From assembly GCF_000016645.1 (NCBI RefSeq), contig NC_009441.1, positions 3,782,001 to 3,846,000 of the forward strand: 64,000 bases of DNA, read 5' to 3'. The notes below the pieces were generated by a model that had not been told where the DNA came from, ran no database searches, and saw only the letters and a program-made list of their open reading frames with translations. This stretch comes from Flavobacterium johnsoniae UW101. Lineage in GTDB: Bacteria > Bacteroidota > Bacteroidia > Flavobacteriales > Flavobacteriaceae. Both the position numbers and the translations under genes were made by a program. Every line of letters starts with the position of its first letter. Position 1 is the first letter of the stretch. Shown here piece by piece: positions 9,370-19,117 of the stretch.

Positions 9370-10662
9370 TTATATTTCTTTTAAATTCACTTCCTTTTTT
9401 TCTCCGTCTTTATCAATCGTTACACGCTTTTCAATATTGGCTTTATCAGTATAAGATTGTCTTGCTGTTCCGTAATTTGTTGTAGAACCCTGATAGCCAA
9501 AATAATTATAATAATTAGTATAACCAGATACGTATGAATAATTATAAGAATTAGAAAAATCGAAGCTTACCATAACAACGTAAGTACCCGGCATAAGATC
9601 AGCAAACTCAAAATGTCCTTCATCATCATAAACTTTGGCTTTTTTAATAGAGTATCCAAAATCGCTGTTTAAAGGAACTTCCGGCATTTTTTTCTGCTTA
9701 CGAATTTTTTTATTCACTTCCAGCCACTCTTCATAATAAGCAGAACTTGGAAAAAGTGTAATCTCTGTACCTCTTGGAGCATACTGTTTTTTGGCAGTAT
9801 TAACTAAACCGCCCAATCTCTTACCTGAGTCTGATCGTGCATAGGCTGTACCAATAATTACACTATTACCACTGCTAATCTGACGTGCAGCATCTTCTTT
9901 ATTAAATTTGTTTTTAATAGGCTGATAGTCTAACTCTTCGTTAACTGTAATTTCCCACATTCCGTTAGCCATAGACATTTCGCGCTGCCACAGGCGACGG
10001 TCTTTTTTGTCAATGATATAATTGTAAAAAGCACCAGTGCTTTCTTCTAAAACGGATACAATCCATGTTTCATGTTTACCGGTTCTTGGAGAATTGTAAA
10101 CATAACTTTTTACCTCTTTAATGGTATAATATTCAACAAGTACATTTGACTCATCATTATAATAAAACTGTGGAAAACGGGCTTTATATCCTACATCTAG
10201 CGGTAATGTTCCTATTAAGTGATCAGTCCAGTTAAAATCAAAATATTCTACCTTAGGATTAAGTTTTAGTTTTTTATCTTTTTTGGTTTTCTTCGAATAG
10301 AAATTACCTGTAATAGTTTCACCAAAATTAAGATTTAGTTTTGCGTTCTTCGTTTCGTCAGTATAGCTGATGGCTTTAAGCGTTTGAGCATCTGCAGTAC
10401 TTATACGTGTGGTTGGTTTTCCATTGTCTTTTGGAGTAAAAGTATTGTTTAAAGTCAATTGGTTATTAGCAGCAACAATATCATAAGTCAATGCGCCCAT
10501 ATTTTTCCATTCTGTACCTTTAACATAATATACGGTATAAAGCGACTTTTCTGGTTTAATATACTTCGTATTAATATCCTTATTGCCGGGAGCTATTTCT
10601 TTTTGGCTGAATGCAGTAAATGGCAGCACAATAAGTGCTAGAACGAGTGCATATAATTTCAT
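9370..10662 (-). CDS. Exported protein of unknown function with a C-terminal carboxypeptidase-regulatory-like segment
   Basis: About 430 residues starting at the Met of MKLYALVLALIVLPFTAFSQ, a clear signal peptide. An in-frame ATG 41 codons upstream (10785) is also possible but would bury the signal peptide, so the inner start is preferred. The middle has beta-rich stretches about a substrate-like conversion (IVSVLEESTGAFYNYIIDKKDRRLWQRE), and the C-terminal third (VYDDEGHFEFADLMPGTYVVMVSFDF) looks like a carboxypeptidase-regulatory beta-sandwich followed by a Tyr/Asn-rich segment (about residues 370-400). I do not recognise the family. Likely periplasmic or outer-membrane associated. A promoter-like element lies at 10841-10871, giving a leader of about 170 nt. 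Confidence 0.7.
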   Translation of the reverse strand: MKLYALVLALIVLPFTAFSQKEIAPGNKDINTKYIKPEKSLYTVYYVKGTEWKNMGALTYDIVAANNQLTLNNTFTPKDNGKPTTRISTADAQTLKAISYTDETKNAKLNLNFGETITGNFYSKKTKKDKKLKLNPKVEYFDFNWTDHLIGTLPLDVGYKARFPQFYYNDESNVLVEYYTIKEVKSYVYNSPRTGKHETWIVSVLEESTGAFYNYIIDKKDRRLWQREMSMANGMWEITVNEELDYQPIKNKFNKEDAARQISSGNSVIIGTAYARSDSGKRLGGLVNTAKKQYAPRGTEITLFPSSAYYEEWLEVNKKIRKQKKMPEVPLNSDFGYSIKKAKVYDDEGHFEFADLMPGTYVVMVSFDFSNSYNYSYVSGYTNYYNYFGYQGSTTNYGTARQSYTDKANIEKRVTIDKDGEKKEVNLKEI

Positions 10663-10840
10663 ATTTCTAATACTATAATGGGGAAACAAATTGGTTTTTA
10701 TCATTTTGGAATACTTTGTATTTATTATGTCTTCATAAGGAAGATTAACAACTAATACATGAAAAAGCTTTAAAAACGATTTCATTACCAGAATAGCTGT
10801 CTGAAATGTTAACTTCCTTTAGAATTTATTTGGTTAGTCG

Positions 10841-10871
10841 CAAATTTAATGACGTAAAACACAAAAAACAA
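10841..10871 (-). promoter_or_regulatory. Bacteroidota-type promoter
   Basis: On the minus strand TAAATTTG (10841-10848) is preceded by TTG (10869-10871) with a 20-bp spacer, close to the TTG-N19-TAnnTTTG pattern. It would drive the exported-protein gene ending at 9370. Confidence 0.55.
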
Positions 10872-10972
10872 TACCTGATATCATGGTACTTTGCTATCAA
10901 AAAAACAGCTTTTTAGAATCGAAAACTCATTAAATAGTAATCAATTAATACCTGAAAGTTATTCAGAAAAGA

Positions 10973-13900
10973 TTATTTAATTGTATCTCTTTTTCTTGAA
11001 TTTGAAGAAGAATGGCCTAAAGAATCTCTTTCTCTTGATCGTCGACGTTCTTCGGGCTTTAAATTTTTAAGTTCACTTTCTTCAGAAAAAGTTGTGTCTT
11101 CTTTAAATTTTCCAGTAGAAATTTCGAAATCGTCTGCTGTACCCGTAATTTTCATCGGAATATTGATAAGACCCATTGGCGGTAAACCTAACCTGAAACC
11201 AACATTTATTTTACCATCCATCGTAACCTGACCTTCCAGCTTTCCTCTAAAACCAGCCATTTTCATAGTTGTAGGCGTAATGGTCATTACATTGTTTTTT
11301 ATGACAGAATGTATTGCAATTTTATTAAATGAAGCCTTTTCTAAGTCGGCGGCATCCGCTTTTTTGGCTACATGATTTAAAAGCTTAAAGTTTTTAAATT
11401 TAATATCTTCAAGAGTCAGTGTTCCTTCACCGTCAATAGATTTAAAATCAATATTCATATTTTGGTCAATACTTCCGCCAAGCTGATAATCAACAGATAC
11501 CAGACCATAAGCATCTTTAGCCATACTGACTAATTCAGCAAAAATTGGAATTTCTGCGTAAGCACGCTGAATATCAAAATTGCTGGCTTTAAAATTTGCA
11601 TTGTATTTAGCTAAAAGGCGATGCTGGGCTTTATAATCACCAGTCATCTCTATTTTGGTTCCCGCCATATTAAAAGCGGCCTGATTGACCTGAACTTTTC
11701 GGTCATTAACCGTCAGGATTCCATTAAAATCATTAATCTTATAAGTATCAAATTGAAGATTATTAACTTTTGCCGTAATTTTCAAATCGGCAGTACTTGG
11801 AATTCTTATAACGTAATTTTTATTTTTAGCACCAGTATTTTTGACAGCTGTATTTATAGACGCAGAATCTGTTTTCTGCAATGCTTCCTCCTCTGCTTTT
11901 TGATCTGTATATTTAGCAATCATGTCAAAAAACTCGTTTGCATTAATATGATTACTAGAAAGTTCAATATCGGCCTTAAGCTTTTCATTAGATTGGCGCA
12001 AATACTTTCGGTTAAAAAGGTATCGCAAAACATTATGAATGTAACCGTTTAATACAATATCAGATTTGCCGTATGCAGCATTAAAATCTTCAAATCGCAT
12101 TTTATCTTTAAAAAACTTAAATGTTCCTTTAGAAATTTGAAAGGTTTCCGGAAACATGGCGCTCTTGATTACTACGTTTTTAGCTTCAAGCTTTCCGCCA
12201 TTTTTGATATTGTCGTAATTTTTGGCATCTAAATCTTTTTTAGAACCTTTAGCGATAAGATTGGTCTGAATTATTCCTGAAATAGTGACATCTTTAATTG
12301 GGAATATCTGAGTTAATTTACCAACATCTAAAGTTCCCTGAGTTTTGATATTATAAACTAAATCATAAAGATTATTAACTTCTCCCTGCACTTTAAAAGG
12401 TGATCCTGCCAGAACAAATTCGGCTGGCTGTAATTTTACATTTAAGTCTTCTCCTGTGCCTTTATTACTGGTTAAAGCAGCACTTACATTTATATTTTCA
12501 ATAGGAATATTAGGAAACTTAAGCGATCTTAAATATCCGTTTTTAATATTTACTATTGTTTTTGATGATGGATATTTTTTCTGCTTACGGTTTAAAATTC
12601 CGTGCATGCTTACTTTTAAATTTAAATCACCTTTTACTTCCAGACTGTCTAAAGGATAAAATTTATGTATCGCAGCTAAATCAATTTTTGATTCTAATTC
12701 TGTATCTACTGTAAACGGATATAATTTATGAAGTTCAAAACGTCCGCGGACAAAATTGTCAAGGGCTTCAACATTCAAATTGGTTATTTTCCCCGTAATG
12801 TTTCGTAAAATACTGTCTTTAGCCGTTAAGCTTAGATTTAGACTTACATTTTTTACAGCGTCTATTTTTTTGATATTTTTTAAATACCCATTTTTTAAGC
12901 TTACGTTTAGCTGAAATTTAGGAATACTTTTAATGATTGTGTCTATTTTATTTAAGCGCTGGCTGAAACCTAAATCGCGCAAAAATATTCCATCGGCTTT
13001 TAAGTCAAGAGCAATATTACCGCGAATATCATTTTGGTTGAGATTTAAGGCTTCTTTAAATTTAGCGGCATCTAAATCAGCTTTTACGGCAGTTTTAATT
13101 TTTAGCTTTTTAAACCCTTCTGAATGAAAACTGGCTGTTGTTTTCTTTTTATCCAGATTAAAAGACAGGTTGTCTAAATCAAATTTTAATTTATTAATGT
13201 CTAAATCTCTAACCTGCGCTTTGGCCGAAATATTAATATCTTTTAGCGGTTCTTTAATTTTTTTATACGCAATGGTACCGTTATTAATTTGCAAATCTGC
13301 TGAAACAACTGGTTTTTCTGATTGATCCTGCATGTATTTACCTCGTGCAAAAATTCTAAAATCAATATTACCGGTAATTGTCATTTGTTCACGCCATTGG
13401 TCGTAAGCCGGAGGCACAAGTGACAGCATTTCTTCTAATGTAGAATTTTTAGACTGCATGCGTAAATCAAAGTCATACCCGCCTTTTATAAAGGCAAAAT
13501 GACCATTAAACGAGAACGGAAAATTTTTAATGCGAATAACATTTCTCTCAAACTTAAACTTAAGCGCCTTTGCATCTATATACGTGACAATTTCAGCATT
13601 TATTGGTTTGCTGCGTACATAATCAACTCCATTTAAGCTAAAATCGAATGTTTTTATTTTTACATTAGAATTAAGATCAAAAATATCAGCACTTAAATCT
13701 CCTGTTCCTTTATAGTTAAGATCCTGAACTTTAAATTTTAAAAGCGCACTTTTATCATTGTAAGATATATTGGTTTTGTTTACCACAACCTTTTTAATTT
13801 TAAATTCGGTTTGGGTGGTATCAGAAGATTTAGAGGGTTTTATAATATTAAAATTTGCATTTCCTTTAGGATCTATTTCCAGGTTTAAATCTGCATCATC

Positions 13901-14245
13901 TAAATAAACAGCATCCAAAATAATTTTACCTTTTAATAAACTGTAAAAATTAACTCCAACAGCAGCTGTTTCGGCCTTTACAATATTTGAAGAAGTAAAT
14001 TGAACTTTTTTGTTGACTATATTGACATTTTTGGCATATACAATTAATGCAGGGAAATGTTTAAAAACAGAAAGTCCAATTTCATCAAAACGCACTTCTG
14101 CATTCAGGTTTTCATTAGCGATACTTTCTATTTTATCTGTTATTTCATCTTTAAAAATATAGGGAACAATTGTCAGGACTAATATTAAAAGTAAAAATAG
14201 TGCTGCAAAAACAATTGCAGCTTTTTTTAAAAACTTCTTAATCAT
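10973..14245 (-). CDS. AsmA-like family protein (large, single N-terminal membrane anchor)
   Basis: A 1090-residue protein with one hydrophobic anchor (about residues 8-31) followed by a very long repetitive beta-rich body with motifs such as ILDAVYLDDADLNLEID and the C-terminal GVNVGFRLGLPPMG-like strand region (VGFRLGLPPMGLINIPMKITG). This is the AsmA/TamB-type architecture, now thought to form a periplasmic groove that carries phospholipid to the outer membrane. The C-terminus is a charged, disordered tail rich in Arg, Ser and Asp (EERRRSRERDSLGH). It is monocistronic, flanked by over 300 bp on each side. Role in lipid transport is known for relatives and inferred here. Confidence 0.85.
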   Translation of the reverse strand: MIKKFLKKAAIVFAALFLLLILVLTIVPYIFKDEITDKIESIANENLNAEVRFDEIGLSVFKHFPALIVYAKNVNIVNKKVQFTSSNIVKAETAAVGVNFYSLLKGKIILDAVYLDDADLNLEIDPKGNANFNIIKPSKSSDTTQTEFKIKKVVVNKTNISYNDKSALLKFKVQDLNYKGTGDLSADIFDLNSNVKIKTFDFSLNGVDYVRSKPINAEIVTYIDAKALKFKFERNVIRIKNFPFSFNGHFAFIKGGYDFDLRMQSKNSTLEEMLSLVPPAYDQWREQMTITGNIDFRIFARGKYMQDQSEKPVVSADLQINNGTIAYKKIKEPLKDINISAKAQVRDLDINKLKFDLDNLSFNLDKKKTTASFHSEGFKKLKIKTAVKADLDAAKFKEALNLNQNDIRGNIALDLKADGIFLRDLGFSQRLNKIDTIIKSIPKFQLNVSLKNGYLKNIKKIDAVKNVSLNLSLTAKDSILRNITGKITNLNVEALDNFVRGRFELHKLYPFTVDTELESKIDLAAIHKFYPLDSLEVKGDLNLKVSMHGILNRKQKKYPSSKTIVNIKNGYLRSLKFPNIPIENINVSAALTSNKGTGEDLNVKLQPAEFVLAGSPFKVQGEVNNLYDLVYNIKTQGTLDVGKLTQIFPIKDVTISGIIQTNLIAKGSKKDLDAKNYDNIKNGGKLEAKNVVIKSAMFPETFQISKGTFKFFKDKMRFEDFNAAYGKSDIVLNGYIHNVLRYLFNRKYLRQSNEKLKADIELSSNHINANEFFDMIAKYTDQKAEEEALQKTDSASINTAVKNTGAKNKNYVIRIPSTADLKITAKVNNLQFDTYKINDFNGILTVNDRKVQVNQAAFNMAGTKIEMTGDYKAQHRLLAKYNANFKASNFDIQRAYAEIPIFAELVSMAKDAYGLVSVDYQLGGSIDQNMNIDFKSIDGEGTLTLEDIKFKNFKLLNHVAKKADAADLEKASFNKIAIHSVIKNNVMTITPTTMKMAGFRGKLEGQVTMDGKINVGFRLGLPPMGLINIPMKITGTADDFEISTGKFKEDTTFSEESELKNLKPEERRRSRERDSLGHSSSNSRKRDTIK

Positions 14246-14633
14246 TATTTGGGGTGTATCTGTTAAAAATTTAAAAATAGAGATTTAATGATAAAGGATA
14301 AATATTGGCTATAATATTAACTCAAATATAACAATTCTCAATTACTACCAGCTGAATAAAGCTCGTTATGCAGCCTAAAAAAATCGTTTAAATGCAGGGA
14401 TTGGATTTTTATGTACGTAAAAACGGACTTTATTACTCCTTATGTAAATTATTATTAATCAATTTTACATCATCAAATTAATCGCAATAAAAACGTACAA
14501 AAATAACATAGCTGTCTGCGGTTAGATATCCATAATATAATTTTTGAAAATTAGAAAACGCTCTCTTTTTCAACACGATAATAACCACAATTTATTAACT
14601 ATTAATTATTTACTAACCTTTAAAATTAAAACA
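14246..14633. other. AT-rich intergenic region, 388 bp
   Basis: Divergent spacer between the AsmA-like gene (-) and the lyase-like lipoprotein (+). I see no ORF, RNA gene or strong hairpin. A near-match TAATTTTTG lies at about 14538 but has one base too many for the -7 consensus. Confidence 0.5.
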
Positions 14634-15422
14634 ATGAAAAGAATCTTCAAATTAGCAAGTATGCTGTTTATTACAGCTTTAGTGTTTAACTCCTGCGAAA
14701 AGGAACAAGATCCAGATGCGTCACAAGCTCTAAACAAAGAAATTGCTGAAGCTGTAAAGGATGAAGCTCCAATTGTGAACAACGTATCTGAAAACGCTTC
14801 TACGGCAAAAGGCAGTACCGGTGCCAGAACTATTACTTTGCAAACCAACACATTATCGTGTCCGGGCGGTTTATGTACATCGTACGGCGTTTGGTCAACA
14901 GGCGTTTACACGGTTTGGTTTACAATGAAATTTAATAATGGATTTTATTGGAGCCGAGGCGGTAAATGCGGCTACGGTATATTAATTGGTGACCAGAATA
15001 CGGGAGGCGATCCGGGATGGGATGGTAATGGCGGAAGTGCCAGATTTATGTGGTACTGCCCTAATGGATCAAACAGCGCCAAAGGAAGCGGGGCTTATTT
15101 ACAGCCTTATGTTTATTACAAAGATCAGCCGGGACAATATGGTAACGATTTTGGAAAAAAATACTACATTCAGGAAGGAGTTACATACAACTGCCAAATA
15201 TCTGTTAAGTTAAATACAGGATCAAATACAGACGGATATGTTAAGTATTATGTCAATGGTACTGAAATCTTAAATGAAAAAATCCGCTGGGTGACTAACG
15301 ATGCTAAGCGAAATGTTAATGCAGTAAGTCTTCACACTTTTAGAGGCGGCAGCCAGGAATACTGGAAAGCTCCTGTAACAAGTTCTATTTACTATCCTAG
15401 CGCATCTTGGGACGCTTTGTAA
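14634..15422 (+). CDS. Lipoprotein, polysaccharide-lyase-like (PL14/PL20-type jelly roll)
   Basis: About 262 residues; the ATG at 14634 is chosen because it begins the lipoprotein signal MKRIFKLASMLFITALVFNS with Cys21, followed by acidic EKEQDPDA. After a 40-residue spacer comes a beta-jelly-roll domain with FYWSRGGKCGYG, SARFMWYCPNG, AYLQPYVYY, YVKYYVNGTEI and SLHTFRGGS, a layout seen in alginate or glucuronan lyases of families PL14 and PL20 and related fungal-type proteins. Catalytic residues cannot be confirmed by eye, so activity is uncertain; four cysteines could form disulfides. It ends with a strong terminator and is monocistronic. Confidence 0.6.
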   Translation: MKRIFKLASMLFITALVFNSCEKEQDPDASQALNKEIAEAVKDEAPIVNNVSENASTAKGSTGARTITLQTNTLSCPGGLCTSYGVWSTGVYTVWFTMKFNNGFYWSRGGKCGYGILIGDQNTGGDPGWDGNGGSARFMWYCPNGSNSAKGSGAYLQPYVYYKDQPGQYGNDFGKKYYIQEGVTYNCQISVKLNTGSNTDGYVKYYVNGTEILNEKIRWVTNDAKRNVNAVSLHTFRGGSQEYWKAPVTSSIYYPSASWDAL

Positions 15423-15442
15423 ATTATAATATATTTAATTCT

Positions 15443-15476
15443 AAATGCCCGTTTCTTAAAGGAACGGGCATTTTTA
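15443..15476 (+). terminator. Rho-independent terminator
   Basis: Stem AAATGCCCGTTtC / GgAACGGGCATTT with a short TTAAA loop and following T-run, 20 bp after the lipoprotein stop. Confidence 0.85.
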
Positions 15477-15578
15477 TTATAAAATCATTCTAATAAAAAA
15501 ATGACAATTAATTAACGCAACTATGTTTCATTAATTCCAAATTAAAAACTAAATTGCTGAAAATTTAAATGAAGCAAA

Positions 15579-16985
15579 ATGAACAGACGCAGATTTCTTA
15601 AAGGCTCAACTTTATTAAGCGGATTGGCGGTTATGAGCCCAACGGTTATCTTTTCAAATGATTTGGAATCCATTTCAAAGAAAAATAAAAAAGCCAAAAA
15701 TATTATATTTCTAATCAGTGACGGAATGAGCACTGGAACTCTGCAAATGGCGAATTTATATTCGCAGAATATTTTAAATAAAAATGGAAACTGGATGAAT
15801 CTTTATGCAGAAAATAAAGTTTCCAGAGCCTTAATGGATACAGCTTCTGCAAGCTCGGCAGTAACTGATTCTGCTGCGGCAAGTTCTTCTTTTGGAGGCG
15901 GATATCGTGTTAGAAATGGTGTTTTAAATGTTGGACCAAATGGCGAAAAATACCTTCCAATCTGGCAGAAATTCAAAAATGCAGGGAAAAAAGCCGGCTG
16001 TGTTACCACAGTTACTATTACACATGCAACTCCGGCGGGATTCTGCGTGAACTCTGACAGCAGAAATGCTGAAAACGAAATTGCAGAAATGTATGCTGGT
16101 TTAGGATTAGACGTTCTGATGGGCGGCGGAGATGAATTTTTTAATCCTGATAAAAGATCAGATAAAAAAGATATTTATAAAATCTATCAGGAAAAAGGGT
16201 ATAAAGTAGTAAAAGATAAAACTGAACTGGGAAATTTGAAAAAAGGCGCAAAAACTCTTGGAGTATTTTCTACAGGCGCATTGCCCTATTCTATTGACAG
16301 AACCAATATTCCGGAATTACAGCATACACCAACGCTTGCCGAAATGAGCAAAGCTGCTATTGACCAAATGAAAGATCACAAAGATGGTTTTGTTTTACTT
16401 ATAGAAGGCGGAAAAGTAGACTGGGCAGCACATGCAAATGATATTGCAGCACTAATACACGATCAGCTGGCATTTGATGAAGCTGTAAAAACGGCCATTG
16501 ATTTTGCTGAAAAAGATACAGAAACGCTTGTTATTATAACTACTGACCACGGTAATGCCAATCCGGGGCTTATTTATGGCACAGATGCAACAAAAAAATT
16601 CAACAGCATTGCCGATTATAAATACACTAATGAATACATTTTGAATGCTATTCACAGTAATTTTAATTTACAGCAGATAAAAGACTGGATTTACCAGACC
16701 AACAAAATAAGCTTAAGCGATCAGGAAGCACAGCATTTACTTGATTTTTATTCTGGTTTGGAAAAAATGGAAGACGGATTGTACAATTACAAAAAACTAC
16801 CTTTTAAAGCTTACTCAGAAATACAAAAAAAGCATAATAACATTGGATGGATCAGTATGGATCATTCTGGTGATTATGTAGAGTTAGCTGCTTTTGGTCC
16901 CGGAAGTGAACTTTTAAAACCTTTCGTAAAAAACACCGATATGCATTATTTAATGCTCGAAGCCGCAATGCAGGATAAATTATAA
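15579..16985 (+). CDS. Alkaline phosphatase (PhoA family), Tat-exported
   Basis: A 468-residue enzyme beginning with the twin-arginine signal NRRRFLKGS and a hydrophobic stretch, so it is exported folded. Metal-site and catalytic motifs are intact: LISDGMS (Asp48), TDSAAAS with nucleophile Ser98, ITHATPAGF, VDWAAHANDIAALIHDQ, ITTDHGN and MDHSGDYVELAAFGPG, in the order known for PhoA-type alkaline phosphatases that release phosphate from monoesters using two Zn and one Mg. Length is normal for the family. It is a single-gene unit with its own terminator; no Pho-box could be recognised. Confidence 0.93.
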   Translation: MNRRRFLKGSTLLSGLAVMSPTVIFSNDLESISKKNKKAKNIIFLISDGMSTGTLQMANLYSQNILNKNGNWMNLYAENKVSRALMDTASASSAVTDSAAASSSFGGGYRVRNGVLNVGPNGEKYLPIWQKFKNAGKKAGCVTTVTITHATPAGFCVNSDSRNAENEIAEMYAGLGLDVLMGGGDEFFNPDKRSDKKDIYKIYQEKGYKVVKDKTELGNLKKGAKTLGVFSTGALPYSIDRTNIPELQHTPTLAEMSKAAIDQMKDHKDGFVLLIEGGKVDWAAHANDIAALIHDQLAFDEAVKTAIDFAEKDTETLVIITTDHGNANPGLIYGTDATKKFNSIADYKYTNEYILNAIHSNFNLQQIKDWIYQTNKISLSDQEAQHLLDFYSGLEKMEDGLYNYKKLPFKAYSEIQKKHNNIGWISMDHSGDYVELAAFGPGSELLKPFVKNTDMHYLMLEAAMQDKL

Positions 16986-17009
16986 AATATTAATTTCGAG
17001 ATATAAAAA

Positions 17010-17045
17010 CAAACAGCCGGACAAGTTTTACGGCTGTTTTTTTGT
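17010..17045 (+). terminator. Rho-independent terminator
   Basis: Stem AAACAGCCG / CGGCTGTTT with an 11-nt loop and a T-run, 25 bp after the alkaline phosphatase stop. Confidence 0.85.
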
Positions 17046-17167
17046 TTATGAAAAACACAAAAGATCTTTTTTTGTTTAATAACCTTATCCAAAATTGTAT
17101 TTTAGCTTTTATTTCTAACTAAAATGACAATTTATAATGTCATTGAATCTATACTAAACAGCAGATA

Positions 17168-17623
17168 ATGGAACTTAAATTCAGCCACATCGATATCTTG
17201 GTTAAAGACCTTCAAACCGCTTGTGATTATTACCAAAAAACTTTGAATGCCCAAATTTCAAAGACATTTACATGGATGAGAGATGATCTGCATGTTGTGT
17301 ATGCTGTTGTAAAAATGAATACGGAGCATTTTATGCTGGTGCAGCCTTTTTCCGGAAACCTTAAAAATCTGCTGGATACCAAAGGAGAAGGCACAATTTA
17401 TAGACACTGCTACTCTACTCCTGATATTGAAAAAGCTTTTGACGAATTAGCTGCAAATGGTGTTCAGCCTGAAGATGAAAATGGAAATCTCATTTTAAGA
17501 GAAAATCTAAATTCTCCAAGCGGCATACGCATTATCTGGCTTCCAAAACGTTTTGGAGAATTTTCAATTGAAATACTAGAAGAACAAGGTTTAAAAGAAT
17601 TTATGCACGAGGCTTTTCAGTAA
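17168..17623 (+). CDS. VOC (glyoxalase/bleomycin-resistance fold) protein
   Basis: A 151-residue protein with the paired beta-alpha-beta-beta-beta modules of the vicinal-oxygen-chelate superfamily: FSHIDILVKDLQTACDYYQK at the N-terminus and TPDIEKAFDELAANGVQPE in the second half, with candidate metal ligands His7, His59-region (EHFMLVQP) and the late Glu of FSIEILEE. The reaction cannot be assigned; relatives include methylmalonyl-CoA epimerases, glyoxalase I and dioxygenases. It converges closely (15 bp) with the VirJ-like gene on the other strand. Confidence 0.85.
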   Translation: MELKFSHIDILVKDLQTACDYYQKTLNAQISKTFTWMRDDLHVVYAVVKMNTEHFMLVQPFSGNLKNLLDTKGEGTIYRHCYSTPDIEKAFDELAANGVQPEDENGNLILRENLNSPSGIRIIWLPKRFGEFSIEILEEQGLKEFMHEAFQ

Positions 17624-17638
17624 AAAACAGCATTGTTT

Positions 17639-19069
17639 TTACTTCATTTCTTTTATAATGCTTTCAGTAACTTTAGCATAATCATTATTATAGTGATGTG
17701 AGCCTGGTATTTGTATTGTTTTTATATCCGATTCTGCAAAACGCTTACGGGTTTCAGGATCTTCTTCGGTTCCAAAAAAGCAAACAGGATTATAGGCTTT
17801 AATTTTCTTAATTTCAGAAATCACATCGTAGTTATCTTTTGAACTTCCCAGACTCAGCATATCGGCAATATGAATTTCAAAATCGGCTTTTACATCTGGC
17901 GATAAGGAATACACACCTTTTAATTTTTCTTTTAAAGGTTCAGGGAAATTAGCAGCCGCAAATGGAACAACAGAAGCTCCAAACGAATAACCGGCAAGTA
18001 TAAACGTCTTTTTATTCCATTGTTGTAAATAATGTTCTACAGCTTTAGAAATTGCCGCAGAAGTTTCTAAAGGCGTTTTGGCATTCCAAAAATATTTCTG
18101 AGCATCGAGTCCTATTACAGAAATCCCTTTCTCTGCCAAGGCTTCACCAACTGACTGGTCAAAACTTGTCCATCCGCCGTCGCCAGAAATTAAAAAAGCA
18201 ATAGGCAGATTTTCATCTTTATTTTTTGCAGGAATTAAAGTTAAAGGCATTTCAAACGGAAGCGGCGCCAGGTTCTGCTCTTTCAATAAAGGATTTTGTT
18301 CTGCTTTTTGTCTGGCGTAATTAGGTGTATTTAGAATTTCTTTGTAAGCCTCAATAAACTGTGGCAGCCAGTTTTTGGTAACAGAAAAACCATGCCCTAC
18401 TTTTGAAAGTGTAATTAATTTTCCTTCTTTCAGCCCGTCCATATATTTTTTAGTATCTGCATAATTACAAACCTGATCTGTTGCGCCCTGCAAAACGATA
18501 AAAGGTGCAGTTAGTTTTTCTGTTTTATCAAGATAATACGCTTTTCCTTCTTTTAAAACATGAGAAGTCAATCCGGAACCATCACATAAAGTTCGGTCAG
18601 TTTCTATGTCAGGACAAAATCCTAAAGCCACCGCACCGCTGAACGTATTGGCTGGAGCCTGTGCCAGCATGCCGTATACAAGAGTTGCTCCGGAAGAATA
18701 TCCAATTAAAACTGGTTTAAAATATTGTTTCAGCTTTAATTTCTTTTGCAAAATAAGACTCAATTCTTCAAAATCTCCTGCCGGATAATAGCATTTGTTT
18801 TTTTCTTTTTTAATAGCTTTAAAATAATGCTGAATATCAATACCTGCAACCAAACCGCCCTGATCTACTATGTTTTTAGCCATTTCGACAACGCCGCTGT
18901 TCCATCCTCCATCACCGGAAATAAACAAAACAACAGCATTTGGATCTGTTTTAGGTTTATAAAGAGTTACTTTTCCAAATGCTCCCACACGAATAGTGTC
19001 TTGTGCAGCAGCAAAAACAACTGTGCTGCAAATAAAAATCGACAAGATTAATATTATCTTTTTATTCAT
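17639..19069 (-). CDS. VirJ/AcvB-type periplasmic hydrolase, two-domain
   Basis: A 476-residue protein with a signal peptide (MNKKIILILSIFICSTVVFA). It contains two alpha/beta-hydrolase VirJ modules, each opening with an SGDGGW motif (about residues 51-56 and 290-295) and each carrying a GxSxG-type elbow, GYSSG and GYSFG. This duplicated layout matches AcvB of Agrobacterium and AtvA of Rhizobium, periplasmic enzymes that hydrolyse lysyl-phosphatidylglycerol. Its gene follows mprF by 48 bp on the same strand, the same pairing as lpiA-acvB. It most likely removes or balances the aminoacyl-lipid made by MprF; the lipid itself is inferred. Confidence 0.85.
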   Translation of the reverse strand: MNKKIILILSIFICSTVVFAAAQDTIRVGAFGKVTLYKPKTDPNAVVLFISGDGGWNSGVVEMAKNIVDQGGLVAGIDIQHYFKAIKKEKNKCYYPAGDFEELSLILQKKLKLKQYFKPVLIGYSSGATLVYGMLAQAPANTFSGAVALGFCPDIETDRTLCDGSGLTSHVLKEGKAYYLDKTEKLTAPFIVLQGATDQVCNYADTKKYMDGLKEGKLITLSKVGHGFSVTKNWLPQFIEAYKEILNTPNYARQKAEQNPLLKEQNLAPLPFEMPLTLIPAKNKDENLPIAFLISGDGGWTSFDQSVGEALAEKGISVIGLDAQKYFWNAKTPLETSAAISKAVEHYLQQWNKKTFILAGYSFGASVVPFAAANFPEPLKEKLKGVYSLSPDVKADFEIHIADMLSLGSSKDNYDVISEIKKIKAYNPVCFFGTEEDPETRKRFAESDIKTIQIPGSHHYNNDYAKVTESIIKEMK

Positions 19070-19117
19070 CTTACTTGGTTTTAAGTATTGAACAATTAAA
19101 TGCTGTTATTTTAAAAA

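Noticed and set aside
9109..9384. A 91-residue plus-strand frame overlapping the DUF1579-like gene end
   Set aside because: It overlaps a real gene in another frame, runs through its terminator and has low-complexity Phe/Tyr-rich sequence.
11621..12052. A 143-residue plus-strand frame inside the AsmA-like gene
   Set aside because: Antisense to a long conserved coding frame, with odd composition (Ile/Phe-rich) caused by the opposite strand.
17619..17643. A small hairpin (AGTAAAAAACA / TGTTTTTACT) between the VOC and VirJ-like genes as terminator
   Set aside because: The stem is nearly all A-T with one bulge and overlaps both stop codons, so it is too weak to claim.
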